Below are positions 26,793 through 37,021 of a stretch of 64,000 bases of DNA, one piece after another. Each line of letters begins with the position of its first letter. Position 1 is the stretch's first letter. This DNA comes from Tissierellia bacterium (lineage in GTDB: Bacteria; Bacillota; Clostridia; Tissierellales; Peptoniphilaceae). The notes below the pieces were generated by a model. It was not told the origin of the DNA, did no database searches, and worked only from the letters and a program-made list of their open reading frames with translations. The translations under genes and the position numbers were made by a program. Location of the stretch: the NCBI GenBank assembly GCA_030537875.1, contig JAUNVC010000002.1, positions 1 through 64,000 on the forward strand, given 5' to 3'.

Positions 26793-27433
26793 ACCACTTG
26801 TTCCTTGGTCTTCAAATAATTTAAATCTCCTTCATAGGCTCTTTGGTACTTTTCTTTGGGTAACTGAAAGGCCGCTTTTTCTAGGGCCGATACGTCCAAA
26901 AAGATATCTTTTTCAAGGGTAAATAGATAGTTTTTCTCTTTCAATAAATCCTTGTATTTCAAAAGTCCCTCTCCGAAGACATAAACCTCCCCAGAGGCTT
27001 CCGGTAGGGAGTCCATCTCCCATACCCTTCCTTCCTCATCCCAAGTTCCGTCTTTGTGAAAATATTTTCCATAGCAACGATTCTTCCTCGCATCCATCAG
27101 TACAAGAACATCGGCTGATACATCGGTCTTGGCATAAATGGCATCGAGGGTGTCAATGGGTAGAAAGGGAATGTCCTTGGCAAAAGCAATGGCTTTGGCC
27201 GCTGCAAAGCCCACCCGAAGCCCTGTAAAGCTTCCCGGTCCTTGGAGTACGGCCACCCCATCCACATCATCCATGGTGAGATCCACATATTGAAATGCAT
27301 CCTTCACCATGGAAAAAACCGTTTCCGATTGGCGGATTCCTCCCTCAATGGATAGAGAGATGAGACTCTCCCCATCTCTTCCTAGACTCACTCCCGTGGA
27401 CGCTGTTCCCGTCAATAAAGATAAAAGAATCAT
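26780..27433 (-). CDS. tsaB: tRNA threonylcarbamoyladenosine synthesis protein TsaB
   Basis: 217 residues. An inactive ASKHA paralog that scaffolds TsaD and TsaE. Recognised by GVAVLQGPGSFTGLRVGFAA, AKAIAFAKDIPFLPIDTLDA and the LVLMDARKNRCYGKYF strand. The extreme N-terminus reads LLSLLTGTASTGVSL, where most TsaB proteins have an Asp-Thr-Ser motif; the aspartate appears to be missing. Overlaps tsaE by 4 nt. Confidence 0.93.
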   Translation of the reverse strand: MILLSLLTGTASTGVSLGRDGESLISLSIEGGIRQSETVFSMVKDAFQYVDLTMDDVDGVAVLQGPGSFTGLRVGFAAAKAIAFAKDIPFLPIDTLDAIYAKTDVSADVLVLMDARKNRCYGKYFHKDGTWDEEGRVWEMDSLPEASGEVYVFGEGLLKYKDLLKEKNYLFTLEKDIFLDVSALEKAAFQLPKEKYQRAYEGDLNYLKTKEQVVCLK

Positions 27434-27840
27434 AGTGCCCCCCGTTCCAAGAATGGCCCCGATAAGGTTACGCTCCTGCCCTCTCCCTCATAGGAGAAAA
27501 CCAGAAGAAGATCTGGTTCTTCTCCCTCTAAAATCTCGGGCCACTCAATGATTTTGATGGTATCATCCTCTAAAATATCTTCAATACCAATGTTGAGAGC
27601 TTCCTCGTAGGTTTCCAATCGATACAGATCCATATGGGTAATTCCCGGATAGAGATTGACAATACCAAAACTAGGGCTCTTGGCATCGGCGCCTAGAGCC
27701 TGGGCAAAAAACTTGGTAAAGGCCGTCTTCCCCGTACCCAAATCCCCCCGCAGAAAATAAATATCTCCCGGCTTGGAATGTTTGGCAATTTTATAGGCAA
27801 GGGCCTTGGTCTCTTCTATCTTTGAAATATCCCGTTTCAT
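27430..27840 (-). CDS. tsaE: tRNA threonylcarbamoyladenosine biosynthesis ATPase TsaE
   Basis: 136 residues. P-loop ATPase with Walker A RGDLGTGKTAFTKF, SPSFGIVNLYPG and HMDLYRLETYEEALNIGIEDIL, then IIEWPEI, all typical of TsaE. It is needed for turnover of the TsaB-TsaD complex. First gene of the tsa group, starting 1 nt after the prfB stop, so likely cotranscribed with secA-prfB. Confidence 0.95.
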   Translation of the reverse strand: MKRDISKIEETKALAYKIAKHSKPGDIYFLRGDLGTGKTAFTKFFAQALGADAKSPSFGIVNLYPGITHMDLYRLETYEEALNIGIEDILEDDTIKIIEWPEILEGEEPDLLLVFSYEGEGRSVTLSGPFLERGAL

Positions 27841-27841
27841 C

Positions 27842-28940
27842 TTACTCCCTCAACAAATAGGCTTTGATAAATTCATCAATGTCCCCATCCATGACCGACT
27901 TTGTGTCTCCCGTTTCCATGTCGGTTCGATGATCTTTGACCATGCGATAGGGGTGGAACACATAGGAGCGGATCTGACTTCCCCATTCAATCTTAGAATA
28001 GTTTCCAGCCAAATCTTCAATTTTCTCCTTCCGTTCCTCTTCCTTGAGTGCAATGAGCTTTCCTTTAAGAATTTTCATTGCCACTTCCTTATTTTTTAAC
28101 TGACTTCGTTCATTCTGACAGCTGACCACAATCCCAGTTGGAATGTGGCGAATCCTCACAGCCGAGTCCGTGGTATTCACCGACTGACCACCGGCTCCAC
28201 TGGAACGATAGGTGTCAATTTCCAAATCATTTTCATTGATTTCCACTTCTATATCATCATCCAGCTTGGGCATCACATCAACAGAAGCAAAGGATGTGTG
28301 TCGTTTGCCGGCCGTATCAAAAGGTGAGAGCCGAACCATGCGATGGACTCCCTTTTCACTTTTCAAGAATCCATAGGCATTGCGACCGGCAACAGAAAGG
28401 GTCACACTTTTAATCCCTCCAGCGGTGTCGTTGAGCATATCTAAAATCTCGACCTTATATCCCTTGTCCTCTGCCCATCGTGTGTACATCCGCATCAGCA
28501 TCTCGGCCCAGTCTTGCGCCTCCAATCCTCCCGCACCGGCATGAATCTGAAGAATCCCATCCAAGTGATCATATTCTCCACCGAGCATGGTGCGCAAGGA
28601 ATACTTTTCCACTTCCTTGGCCAACCGGCGAATATTTTTCTTGCATCGTTTGGCCTCTTCCTCATCATCATAGTCATTGGCCATCTCAAGGCAAAACTTG
28701 GTGTCTTCCAGTTCCTTTAAAAGGGATTCGTAGTCTTCCATTTCCCCTTCCAAATCCGATATCTTCTTCAAAAGAGAGGAGGCATAGTCACTGTCATCCC
28801 ATAAATCCGGTGCCAAACTTTTTTTCTTTAGCTCCTGCAATTCCCTGTCTATCCCCTCCGGGTCAAAGGGACTCACCCAGCTTTTTTACCGTCTCAATCA
28901 ATTCGTTAATTTCATTAAAATCCGTAGCAATCAATTCCAT
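27842..28940 (-). CDS. prfB: Peptide chain release factor 2, with +1 programmed frameshift
   Basis: 365 residues once the frameshift is counted. The first reading frame starts at ATG 28940 (AGGAG 5 nt upstream) and encodes about 25 residues ending at UGA 28865-28863. The main frame then begins at the same site with SFDPEG-like sequence (PFDPEGIDRELQEL). RF2 recognises UGA and UAA; the GGQ peptidyl-release motif is present in SSGAGGQSVNTTDSAVRI. Total span is 3n+1, exactly as expected for +1 shifting. Starts 9 nt after secA. Confidence 0.96.
28861..28878 (-). promoter_or_regulatory. prfB +1 frameshift site
   Basis: GGGTGAG-TCC-CTT-TGA-C. The CUU-UGA-C slippery stop is preceded at the standard 3-nt distance by a GGUGAG Shine-Dalgarno-like stretch. 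Low RF2 lets the ribosome shift from CUU to UUU and continue, giving autoregulation. Confidence 0.95.
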
Positions 28941-28948
28941 AGTATCTC

Positions 28949-31663
28949 CTAGTTGTTTCCACAACAATTCTTAAATTTCTTTCCACTGCCACAGGGACAG
29001 GGATCGTTTCTTCCCACACGGGGTTTGTTGCGTTTAAAAGTTGTCTGTTTGACGGGGCCGAGAGTAATCTTTCTCTCCTTCTGACGTTTTTGTACTTTCT
29101 CAGGATCTTCCACACTGAGTAGCACCTTCAAGAAATCTTCCCGGATGGCACGGTTCATCTCGTCAAACATATTGGAACCTTCTAACTGATAGGCTCTGAC
29201 AGGATCTGATTGACCATAGGCACGAAGCCCAATGCCCGTTTTCAGCTGATCCATGGCATCGATGTGGTCCATCCACTTGTCATCCACCACTCTCAGCAAG
29301 AGGATTCTCTCAATTTCACGGAGTCGCTCCGCCGTAAATTCAGTTTCTTTTTCTGCATAGAGACTCTGGACCGCTTTTTCCAGCAACTCCTTCGCCTCGT
29401 AGGGATCTTTTTGAATTCCGGGATCCACACGGAGATGGCTCATGGCCTCTACGCGGAATCCTTCCGCATCCCATTCGCCAATTTTTTCATAATCACCCAA
29501 GTGGCCTTGGAAAATATCTTCCACGGTGGCATCCATCATGGTCAAGATTCTTTCTTTAAAATCTCCCCCCTCTAAGAGTTTCTGCCGTTCCGTATAAATC
29601 ACGTTTCTTTGCTGATTCATGACATCGTCATATTGGAGCACATGTTTACGGGTGCTAAAGTTGTTGGATTCCACCCGTCTTTGGGCCCCCTCAATGCGCT
29701 TACTGATCATGGAGTGACTGATGGGCTCGTTCTCATCTACATTGAGTCGTTCCACCAATGTCTTAAACCGTTCTCCTCCGAAGAGCCGCATGAGATCGTC
29801 CTCCGCAGAAATATAGAAACGGGAAGATCCCGGGTCACCTTGTCGTCCAGAACGACCACGAAGCTGGTTATCGATACGTCTTGATTCGTGGCGTTGAGTT
29901 CCAATGATATGAAGTCCACCGGCAGATAAAACCTTTTCTTTTTCTTCCCGAATATCATCGGCGTATTGATCAATCAAATCGGCATACTTCTTACGGTAGG
30001 CAATGAGCTCCGGCTCCTCCGTATCTTCATGGCCTTGAATCCGAGACAAAAGCTCTTCATCCTCTACTTCTTTGCGAATATCCTTAAGTGCCATATATTC
30101 CGGATTTCCGCCCAGCATAATATCGGTACCACGTCCTGCCATGTTGGTGGCAATGGTTACCGCCTTATATCGACCGGCCTGTGCCACGATTTCCGCTTCC
30201 TTGTCATGATGTTTGGCGTTTAGAACCATGTGGGGGATCCGCTCTTTCTTCAAAAGGGAAGAGAGATGTTCCGAATCCTCAATGGTTACCGTACCCACAA
30301 GAACCGGCTGCCCCTTCTCATAGCAATCCTTAATATCCCGTAAAATGGCTCGATCCTTGGCTGCCATACTAGCATAGATTTCATCTTCCGCATCAATACG
30401 TATCACCGGTTTATTGGTGGGAATATCGATGACATCCATATGGTAAATCTCTCTAAATTCAGCTTCCTCGGTCATGGCCGTACCGGTCATACCGGAAAGC
30501 TTATCATACATACGGAAATAGTTTTGGAAGGTGATGGTGGCCAAGGTCTTGGATTCATTTTGCACATGGACATTTTCCTTGGCTTCAATGGCTTGGTGTA
30601 AACCATCCGAATATCTCCGTCCATACATCAAACGCCCCGTAAATTCATCAACGATGATAATCTCTCCATCCTTGATGACATAATCCTTATCTCGGTGCAT
30701 GAGGGCCCGAGCTTTCAGTGCAATTTGAATATGGTGCATAATGTCCAAATTGTCTATATCGGCCAAATTTTCAATGCCAAAATAACTCTCAGCCTTGGCC
30801 GTACCTTTTTCCGTGATACTGACTGAGTTTCCCTTTTCGTCCACGAGAAAATCCACCGTTTCTTCGGGAATATCTCGATCAAAATCCAAGGGACTATAGG
30901 GTTTCTCATCCGGGTCTAACTTTCTAAAAGAAAGGGTCGCTGCAAAATTCTTAGCCCTTGTGTAAAGATCGGTGGCCTCATCGGCTTGTCCACTGATAAT
31001 CAGAGGCGTTCTTGCTTCGTCGATGAGAATGGAGTCCACCTCGTCGACGATGGCATAGTTCTGTCCTCTTTGGACCATGTTTTCCTTGTAAATAACCATA
31101 TTATCCCGAAGATAATCAAAACCATACTCATTGTTGGTTCCGTAGGTAATGTCGGCGGCATAGGCCTCCCTCCGTTCGGGATTTTTCATACCATTGACAA
31201 TGACACCAACCGATAAATTCATAAATTCAAAAACCTTGCCCATCCACTGGCGGTCACGCTTTGCCAAGTAATCGTTGACCGTGACAATATGGACTCCTTT
31301 TCCGGTGAGGGCATTGAGATAGGCTGGCATGGTTGCCACCAAAGTCTTTCCTTCTCCGGTACGCATCTCGGCAATCTTGCCTTGGTGAAGGACAATTCCC
31401 CCGATGACCTGTACACGGAAGGGACGCATATTTAGCACCCTGGCATCGGCCTCGCGGATAGCCGCAAAAGCCTCCGGCAAAATATCATCCAAGGTTTTTC
31501 CCTTGGCCAATTCCTCTTTAAAATAGGCCGTCTTTCCCTTTAACTCCTCGTCACTCAAAGCCTTGTACTCATCTTCCAGAGCCATGACCTCGTTGACCAA
31601 GGGTTCAATTTTCTTTAATGCCTTTGAAGAGGGATCTCCAAAGATTTTCTGAAACAGTCCCAT
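28949..31663 (-). CDS. secA: Preprotein translocase ATPase SecA
   Basis: 904 residues. The SecYEG motor for protein export. Walker A is [20 protein letters not shown], the DEAD-type box is [18 protein letters not shown], and the second nucleotide-binding fold has [14 protein letters not shown] and [15 protein letters not shown]. The C-terminal zinc tail, [15 protein letters not shown], for SecB/ribosome contact, is complete. Followed by prfB after 9 nt, the usual Firmicute order, although hpf, often upstream of secA, lies elsewhere here. Confidence 0.98.
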   Translation of the reverse strand: MGLFQKIFGDPSSKALKKIEPLVNEVMALEDEYKALSDEELKGKTAYFKEELAKGKTLDDILPEAFAAIREADARVLNMRPFRVQVIGGIVLHQGKIAEMRTGEGKTLVATMPAYLNALTGKGVHIVTVNDYLAKRDRQWMGKVFEFMNLSVGVIVNGMKNPERREAYAADITYGTNNEYGFDYLRDNMVIYKENMVQRGQNYAIVDEVDSILIDEARTPLIISGQADEATDLYTRAKNFAATLSFRKLDPDEKPYSPLDFDRDIPEETVDFLVDEKGNSVSITEKGTAKAESYFGIENLADIDNLDIMHHIQIALKARALMHRDKDYVIKDGEIIIVDEFTGRLMYGRRYSDGLHQAIEAKENVHVQNESKTLATITFQNYFRMYDKLSGMTGTAMTEEAEFREIYHMDVIDIPTNKPVIRIDAEDEIYASMAAKDRAILRDIKDCYEKGQPVLVGTVTIEDSEHLSSLLKKERIPHMVLNAKHHDKEAEIVAQAGRYKAVTIATNMAGRGTDIMLGGNPEYMALKDIRKEVEDEELLSRIQGHEDTEEPELIAYRKKYADLIDQYADDIREEKEKVLSAGGLHIIGTQRHESRRIDNQLRGRSGRQGDPGSSRFYISAEDDLMRLFGGERFKTLVERLNVDENEPISHSMISKRIEGAQRRVESNNFSTRKHVLQYDDVMNQQRNVIYTERQKLLEGGDFKERILTMMDATVEDIFQGHLGDYEKIGEWDAEGFRVEAMSHLRVDPGIQKDPYEAKELLEKAVQSLYAEKETEFTAERLREIERILLLRVVDDKWMDHIDAMDQLKTGIGLRAYGQSDPVRAYQLEGSNMFDEMNRAIREDFLKVLLSVEDPEKVQKRQKERKITLGPVKQTTFKRNKPRVGRNDPCPCGSGKKFKNCCGNN

Positions 31664-31783
31664 AGTACTTCCTTTCTTTCTATAAAAAACAATATTCTAC
31701 CATTTTAAAAATACAATCTCTAAACACTTAATTATACCCCAAATTAGCCATTTTTTCAACTTTTGAAACCTGTCGTCCCAATG

Positions 31784-31811
31784 AAAAAGAGTAGCTTCCA
31801 AAGCTACTCTT
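31784..31811 (-). terminator. Terminator of the phn operon
   Basis: AAGAGTAGCTT-TGG-AAGCTACTCTT followed by TTT on the minus transcript. Its 5' arm overlaps the last codons of the nucleotidase gene. Confidence 0.88.
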
Positions 31812-33252
31812 CGCCCATCCGGGCGATGGCTTCTATGAGGATTTCTTGTACATCTCTTTGAATGTCTTTCACTAGGGGGCAGGTGGTATACATATCAAAT
31901 CCTCCCGCTCCCGTGGCTCGGTAATTGTTCATGGCGAGGGTCAACCTATCTTCTGCTTCGATGGGTTTCCCCCCTCTACGTAAGTTTGTGATCCGTTTTC
32001 CTATGGCCTTCGTAAAATCTATATCGTACTCCAGCCCATAGAAAAAATCGAAATTATAATGTTCTTCTTTGGGTGTAGTGAAACGATCGTTGATGGAGAA
32101 GGTTCCATTGTCATAGACCACATAGCTATAATTTTGTTCCAATGCTTCTTTTAGCTTTGCCCCTGTGATTTCAAGAACGACCAGAGTGTTGGGATAGGGG
32201 TAGGTGAGCATCACGTTCCGTAATGTCACATCTTTTTTCAATCCCGTTATTTCATTGGCAAAACTGGTGATGGATAGGTCGCTTTGGGCATAGTCCTTCT
32301 GAATGCCATTGATAAAATCCGCCAACTTCGATCCTTTGAGTGCCATTTCCAACCGATCTTCAGGAAGGAGATCTTGGGGAAGTTTTGCCACCGGTCGATC
32401 CAAGTAATCCTGCACTTCTTGGTCGAAGGATGCATAGGTTTGGGCAAGAATTGAGCTGGATTTTTTCGGGTGGATGATGCGAGATTCTATCTTTTCTTTT
32501 TGCCATAGAATTTCCACGGCTCCCTCGCCATGGGCCGGGGCTTGGACAATATGGGTTCCGTAGGCCATCTTATTGGCAAAGGGCATATGTTGATGGCCCG
32601 TCAAGAGAATATCTAGATCCAATTCTCTTGCAAGTTCGGCTCCAATGTTTTCGTCATTGTTCACCAATTTTTCTCCCGTATCCAAATCTTCTTCTATCCC
32701 ACCATGATAGATGAGTACGGTCACGTCGCATTGGTCTTTGATTTCGTTGAGAGCCTTTCGAAGAGGCTCCAAGGGATGCCGGATGCGAAAATTTTCAATG
32801 TGTTCCTTTCGCTCCCAAAGATTGACCCAGTGGGTGACCGCACCAAGAAGTCCCACCCTCGTTCCATCTTCCAAGGTATGAATTGCGTGGGGACGAATCT
32901 CCATCTGTCCCGTCACATCTTCCACATTGGCACAAAGAAGGGTGGCCTTGGAGTTGGTCACATAGCGACGGAGAAATTCATATCCATAGTTGAAATCATG
33001 GTTTCCCAAGGTGTAATATTGGCAACCACCAAGATTAAAGAAGTTCCCCATCATCTCAGGAGCGTTCTTGTCTTTGTAATAGAAGAGGAAGGGAGATCCT
33101 TGCAAGGTATCTCCCCCGTCTATCATCAATGTATTTCCGTCAATTTCATACTCTTGCCACACTTGAAAGAGACCGATCTTCTTAGGTTCCCGGTCCAAGT
33201 AGTCCGTGGGGAATAAAAATCCATGGCTGTCGGAAGTAAAATAGAGTTTCAT
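31804..33252 (-). CDS. 5'-nucleotidase / UshA-family metallophosphoesterase, no signal peptide
   Basis: 482 residues. The N-terminal calcineurin-like phosphoesterase domain starts at once with TSDSHGFLF (metal ligands Asp and His), then MIDGGDTLQGSP, LGNHDFNYG, and ILLTGHQHMPF. The C-terminal 5'-nucleotidase domain has ITSFANEITG and NNYRATGAGGFDMY. Homologs of this family are usually exported; here the mature domain begins at residue 1, so the enzyme should be cytoplasmic. It is the last gene of a phosphonate-type importer operon (2-nt spacing), suggesting that it dephosphorylates an imported ester. Confidence 0.9.
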   Translation of the reverse strand: MKLYFTSDSHGFLFPTDYLDREPKKIGLFQVWQEYEIDGNTLMIDGGDTLQGSPFLFYYKDKNAPEMMGNFFNLGGCQYYTLGNHDFNYGYEFLRRYVTNSKATLLCANVEDVTGQMEIRPHAIHTLEDGTRVGLLGAVTHWVNLWERKEHIENFRIRHPLEPLRKALNEIKDQCDVTVLIYHGGIEEDLDTGEKLVNNDENIGAELARELDLDILLTGHQHMPFANKMAYGTHIVQAPAHGEGAVEILWQKEKIESRIIHPKKSSSILAQTYASFDQEVQDYLDRPVAKLPQDLLPEDRLEMALKGSKLADFINGIQKDYAQSDLSITSFANEITGLKKDVTLRNVMLTYPYPNTLVVLEITGAKLKEALEQNYSYVVYDNGTFSINDRFTTPKEEHYNFDFFYGLEYDIDFTKAIGKRITNLRRGGKPIEAEDRLTLAMNNYRATGAGGFDMYTTCPLVKDIQRDVQEILIEAIARMGEE

Positions 33253-33253
33253 A

Positions 33254-34081
33254 TTATCCTCTCACCAGCTTGGTCCGCAGTTTGGTGGAAAACCATTCAA
33301 TGAACATGACCAGTATAATAAGGCCCAGGAGAATGGCTCCCACTTCTCTCCAACGATAGGCATTCATGGCAAAGATGAGGGGAGCACCAATTCCACCGGC
33401 TCCCACCAATCCAAGGACGGTGGCATCCCGAAGGTTGATATCAAAACGATAAATCACCGTCGATGCAAAGTTGGCAAAGAGTTGGGGTAAAATTCCATAA
33501 CGAATTTTTTCAAAGGTGGTACACCCTAGGGAAGAGAGACTTTCCAAAATATTTTTATCCAATACGGCAATGGATTCGGAAAAGAGTTTGGTGAGCATCC
33601 CCACCGAAGTGAGGCTCATGGTAAGAAGTCCGGCAAAGGGTCCCGGTCCTGTGACACGGATAAACATAAGTCCATAGACAAAACTGGGAATGGTGCGGAC
33701 CAACATAATAAAGAGTTTAACCACCCATGCCACTGGCTTTGGTACCACGTTGGAACTGGCAAGAAAGGCCACCGGCGTCGATATGATGGCACCGATAATG
33801 GTTCCCAAAAAGGCAATACTCAAGGTTTCTAACAAGAGATAGGGGACGCCCTTGCTGGTCAAGTTAAATAACAGTTCTCCATCGGGGTTAAAAATACCCC
33901 GTAAAATACTCCAAGCGACTTCAAATCCCTTGCCCTTGCTGCCCTGTTGGATGGCCGTGGAGCTCCAAATGAGCATTCCCAAAATTAAACTGACCATCAT
34001 GAAGATATAGAGATGGCGATGGGGTTCTTCCCCTAGTTTCTTTTGAATTTTAGGTTCATAGGTTCGATTCATTTGTTCCAT
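33254..34081 (-). CDS. phnE: Phosphonate-type ABC transporter permease (PhnE)
   Basis: 275 residues with about six membrane segments. The binding-protein-dependent permease signature region is RYGILPQLFANFASTVIYRFDINLRDATVLGLVGAGGIG (core: DATVLGLVGAGGIGAPL). Second of two PhnE-like permeases, which should pair with the one encoded just upstream. Starts 8 nt after it. Confidence 0.93.
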   Translation of the reverse strand: MEQMNRTYEPKIQKKLGEEPHRHLYIFMMVSLILGMLIWSSTAIQQGSKGKGFEVAWSILRGIFNPDGELLFNLTSKGVPYLLLETLSIAFLGTIIGAIISTPVAFLASSNVVPKPVAWVVKLFIMLVRTIPSFVYGLMFIRVTGPGPFAGLLTMSLTSVGMLTKLFSESIAVLDKNILESLSSLGCTTFEKIRYGILPQLFANFASTVIYRFDINLRDATVLGLVGAGGIGAPLIFAMNAYRWREVGAILLGLIILVMFIEWFSTKLRTKLVRG

Positions 34082-34089
34082 GTTTCACC

Positions 34090-34911
34090 TCAATTCAATT
34101 TCTTTCGGAAGTGGGTAGAGATGCTTTCAATGACAAAAACCGTGCCAAAGACAGCCAAGAGAATCGTCCCCACATTGTCCCATTGACGCCAAGAGATATT
34201 CTCACTGAGCATGAGTCCGATTCCACCGGCTCCCACATACCCAAGGATGGCTGCATAGCGTACATTTCCTTCAAAGTTATATAGAGAAACGGAAAGATAA
34301 TTGGGAAGGATTTGAACCAAAATCCCGTGATAAAAGGCCCGGGGCTTAGAAAATCCCATGGACATCATGGCTTCAAAGGGGCCCATATCCACCGTTTCAA
34401 TTTGTTCATACATGAGTTTTCCCACATAGGAAAAAGAAAATAGAAAAATAGCAATGGTTCCTGCCAAGGTTCCCAAACCAAAAATATAGGTGGCAATCAA
34501 AGCATTGACAAGGGTGGGTATGGTACGAATCAAGCTAAATAAAAATCGTACGGGCATGACCACAAACTTGCTCTTTATCATATTGGTGCTGGCAAGATAA
34601 GCAAAAAACATGGCGAAAAATGCACCGCAAAAGGATCCGAGAAAACTCATTTTAATGGTATCAAAAAGCGGTCCCCAAATATGTTTCATAAAACTCAAAT
34701 TGGGGTGAAAAATCTTGCCTAAGATGTTGAAAAACTCAACGCCTCGCTCCTGCAATGTATATAAACTAAAGCCTGTCATCCGCATGGAACCATAGGTGAG
34801 TAAAAGAAGTATGAGCAATACCAAAGGTGTTCGACTGCGCTTCTCATAGACCACTTTTCCATTGGACAAAGTCATGGGGCGAGGTTTAAAGATACGATCA
34901 TAGAGGTTCAC
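34090..34911 (-). CDS. phnE: Phosphonate-type ABC transporter permease (PhnE), first copy
   Basis: 273 residues, six predicted membrane segments. EAA loop HGILVQILPNYLSVSLYNFEGNVRYAAILGYVGAGGIG (core: RYAAILGYVGAGGIG), as in PhnE. Overlaps phnC by 14 nt. Together with the second permease it forms the heterodimeric channel. Confidence 0.93.
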   Translation of the reverse strand: MNLYDRIFKPRPMTLSNGKVVYEKRSRTPLVLLILLLLTYGSMRMTGFSLYTLQERGVEFFNILGKIFHPNLSFMKHIWGPLFDTIKMSFLGSFCGAFFAMFFAYLASTNMIKSKFVVMPVRFLFSLIRTIPTLVNALIATYIFGLGTLAGTIAIFLFSFSYVGKLMYEQIETVDMGPFEAMMSMGFSKPRAFYHGILVQILPNYLSVSLYNFEGNVRYAAILGYVGAGGIGLMLSENISWRQWDNVGTILLAVFGTVFVIESISTHFRKKLN

Positions 34912-35677
34912 CTTGGACCTCCTTTAGGTTGATTTCGTCAATTTTATCTTCATAAATGGTTTCCAAAACAGAAGCATCCACCGCAGATGCCGGACCATCA
35001 AAGACAATCTCCCCATCCTTGATTCCAATCACACGACGGGCATATTCCAAGGCCAAATCCACATGGTGAATGTTGATGATGACCGTAATGTTAAGTTCTT
35101 GGTTGATTTTTAAGAAATAGTCCATGGCCTGCCTTGCTGTCACCGGATCAAGAGAGGCCACCGGTTCATCGGCCAATATGATCTGGGGGTTTTGTGCCAA
35201 GGTGCGAGCAAGGGCCACCCTTTGTTGTTGTCCGCCGGACAATTGGTCGGCCCGTACATAGGCCTTCTCCAATATATCCACTCGGTCCAAACTCTCCAAG
35301 GCTTTTAGCTTATGCTCCTTGGGGAAAATACCAAGCACAGAACGGAAAAAATTCAGTTCTGGTACAAAGGCTGTCAGAGTGTTTTTCATCACCGTGGTTC
35401 GTTTCACCAAATTGAAGGATTGGAAAATCATACCAATATCTCGACGAAACTGGCGCAACTTTTTCCCTTTGAGTTGACTTACATCGATGCCATTGACTTT
35501 CAATTCTCCGCCATTGATATCGTGCATCTTATTGATGGTCCGTATGAGGGTACTTTTCCCTGCACCGGAACGGCCAATGATGGCCACAAACTCTCCCTGC
35601 TCAATATTCAAGGTCACATCTTTCAAGGCCTTGAATCCACCGGGGTACACCTTATCTACATGTTTAAATTCAATCAT
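34898..35677 (-). CDS. phnC: Phosphonate-type ABC transporter ATPase (PhnC)
   Basis: 259 residues. Walker A IGRSGAGKSTLIRTI, Q-loop MIFQSFNLVKR, signature LSGGQQQRVALARTL, Walker B IILADEPVASLDP, H-loop IINIHHVDLAL. Full match to PhnC. Located between phnD and the permeases; a hairpin upstream may lower expression of the ATPase and permeases relative to the binding protein. Confidence 0.95.
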   Translation of the reverse strand: MIEFKHVDKVYPGGFKALKDVTLNIEQGEFVAIIGRSGAGKSTLIRTINKMHDINGGELKVNGIDVSQLKGKKLRQFRRDIGMIFQSFNLVKRTTVMKNTLTAFVPELNFFRSVLGIFPKEHKLKALESLDRVDILEKAYVRADQLSGGQQQRVALARTLAQNPQIILADEPVASLDPVTARQAMDYFLKINQELNITVIINIHHVDLALEYARRVIGIKDGEIVFDGPASAVDASVLETIYEDKIDEINLKEVQGEPL

Positions 35678-35693
35678 AGTACATCCTTTTCAT

Positions 35694-35721
35694 AAAAAAG
35701 GGCGGGATTTCTCCCGCTCCT
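35694..35721 (-). terminator. Intra-operon hairpin between phnD and phnC
   Basis: AGCGGGA-GAAA-TCCCGCCC followed by TTTTTT on the minus transcript, directly after phnD. Partial termination here would give an excess of binding protein over membrane components. Confidence 0.8.
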
Positions 35722-35723
35722 GT

Positions 35724-36770
35724 TTACTTCTCTTTCAGTTCTCTTAGGAGTTTTTGTGCTTCTCTTTCCGAATCATAATCGGAAGGTTTGGCTTTTTGAT
35801 ATCCGTCGTGGTTATAAATTTTGATGACCTCTTTTCCTTCGGTGGATTCACCAATTTCAATAAAGGCTTCGGTGAGAGCTTTTTTAAATTCATCAGACAT
35901 AATAGATGAATTTTTAGAAACAGAAATGGTATCGTTATAGACCTTATCGGTCACTGCAATAACATTGGTTTCATCCCAAATGGATTCGGTTCGACCAAAT
36001 TCGGAAGTCCATTTTTCGACATTGTCCATCCGAGCGTCGGCATAGCAAACCAAAACATCCACCTGCTCAGAAGCAAGTCTTGCCATGGAGCTACCATAAC
36101 TATCGGCCTGTACCACATTGGCCAAATCCGTGATGGCCTTGCCATACTCTGCACGAAGATAGAGATAGGGATAGATATATCCAGAGGAAGAGGACGATCC
36201 CATGACGGACCAATTCAAACTATTCATATCTTCCCATGTGAGTTTTTCTCCCGCATTGACCTTCGCTGCAACTGCACGCCCCTTTTCGGAGGGACCGGCA
36301 ATGAATAGACTCCGATAGAACGTAACTTGTTCATCGGTCTTGGTGGTGGGCTTGTTGTCGTTCCATTCTTTGGGGTCCGTACTCTCCACGGAAACGCCCT
36401 TTCTTGTGGCGGTCAAAATGACCTCAGCGCTATCATCATAGAGTACATATGTACCACCGGGAATAAATCCTACATCAACGGTACCTGCGGACATGGCCTC
36501 TCCCACTGCTTCATAGCTCGTTCCAACAGTGATGTTGACTTCCTTGACCTCGAAGCCTCTTTTTGCCAATTGATTCTTCAAAATGTCTTTCAATGGCTCT
36601 GTTGCCGTTACAATTTCATCGGGATCTCTGGAAGGCACAAACGCCACATTTAGTTTTTCAATCACCGTTTTTCCATCTTCTGTTTTCGTCGTCGTATCAT
36701 CTTTTTTTCCACATCCAGCGAAAACGCTTAGCACCATAACAAGTGCCAATACCAACGCAATTTTTTTCAT
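35724..36770 (-). CDS. phnD: Phosphate/phosphite/phosphonate-binding lipoprotein (PhnD)
   Basis: 348 residues. Lipobox FAGC (Cys20) after MKKIALVLALVMVLSV. The PhnD fold shows FVPSRDPDEIVTATEPLKDIL, VGTSYEAVGEAMSAGTVDVGFIPGGTY (split here by motif: TSYEAVGEAM, VDVGFIPGG), and MGSSSSSGYIYPYLYL, the Ser-rich oxyanion-binding loop. Ligand may be a phosphonate, phosphite or a phosphate ester. First gene of the operon. Confidence 0.93.
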   Translation of the reverse strand: MKKIALVLALVMVLSVFAGCGKKDDTTTKTEDGKTVIEKLNVAFVPSRDPDEIVTATEPLKDILKNQLAKRGFEVKEVNITVGTSYEAVGEAMSAGTVDVGFIPGGTYVLYDDSAEVILTATRKGVSVESTDPKEWNDNKPTTKTDEQVTFYRSLFIAGPSEKGRAVAAKVNAGEKLTWEDMNSLNWSVMGSSSSSGYIYPYLYLRAEYGKAITDLANVVQADSYGSSMARLASEQVDVLVCYADARMDNVEKWTSEFGRTESIWDETNVIAVTDKVYNDTISVSKNSSIMSDEFKKALTEAFIEIGESTEGKEVIKIYNHDGYQKAKPSDYDSEREAQKLLRELKEK

Positions 36771-36982
36771 ATTTACCTCCTATGTTTGTACCACTAAGTA
36801 CATTTTAAGTATATCAATTGCGCCTCTTCTTTTCAATAGAATTCTTTACCATGGCATTGTTCTTTTCCAATGGAAAGTCCAAAAGACATGGAACCCATCC
36901 TCTGTGTTCAAGAAGCCATCCTGATTCTGTAAAAAATACTTTTCCCTGAATATCTTGTATCAAACCTTTCTATATCTAGTAT

Positions 36983-37010
36983 TAAAAAAGATGGATTGCT
37001 CCATCTTTGT
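36983..37010 (-). terminator. Terminator of the MATE gene
   Basis: AAAGATGGA-GCAA-TCCATCTTT followed by TTT on the minus strand. Confidence 0.88.
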
Positions 37011-37021
37011 CATCTTTATTT

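Noticed and set aside
27842..28876. prfB starting at GTG 28876
   Set aside because: This GTG lies within the +1 frameshift region; the proper start is ATG 28940 in the preceding frame.
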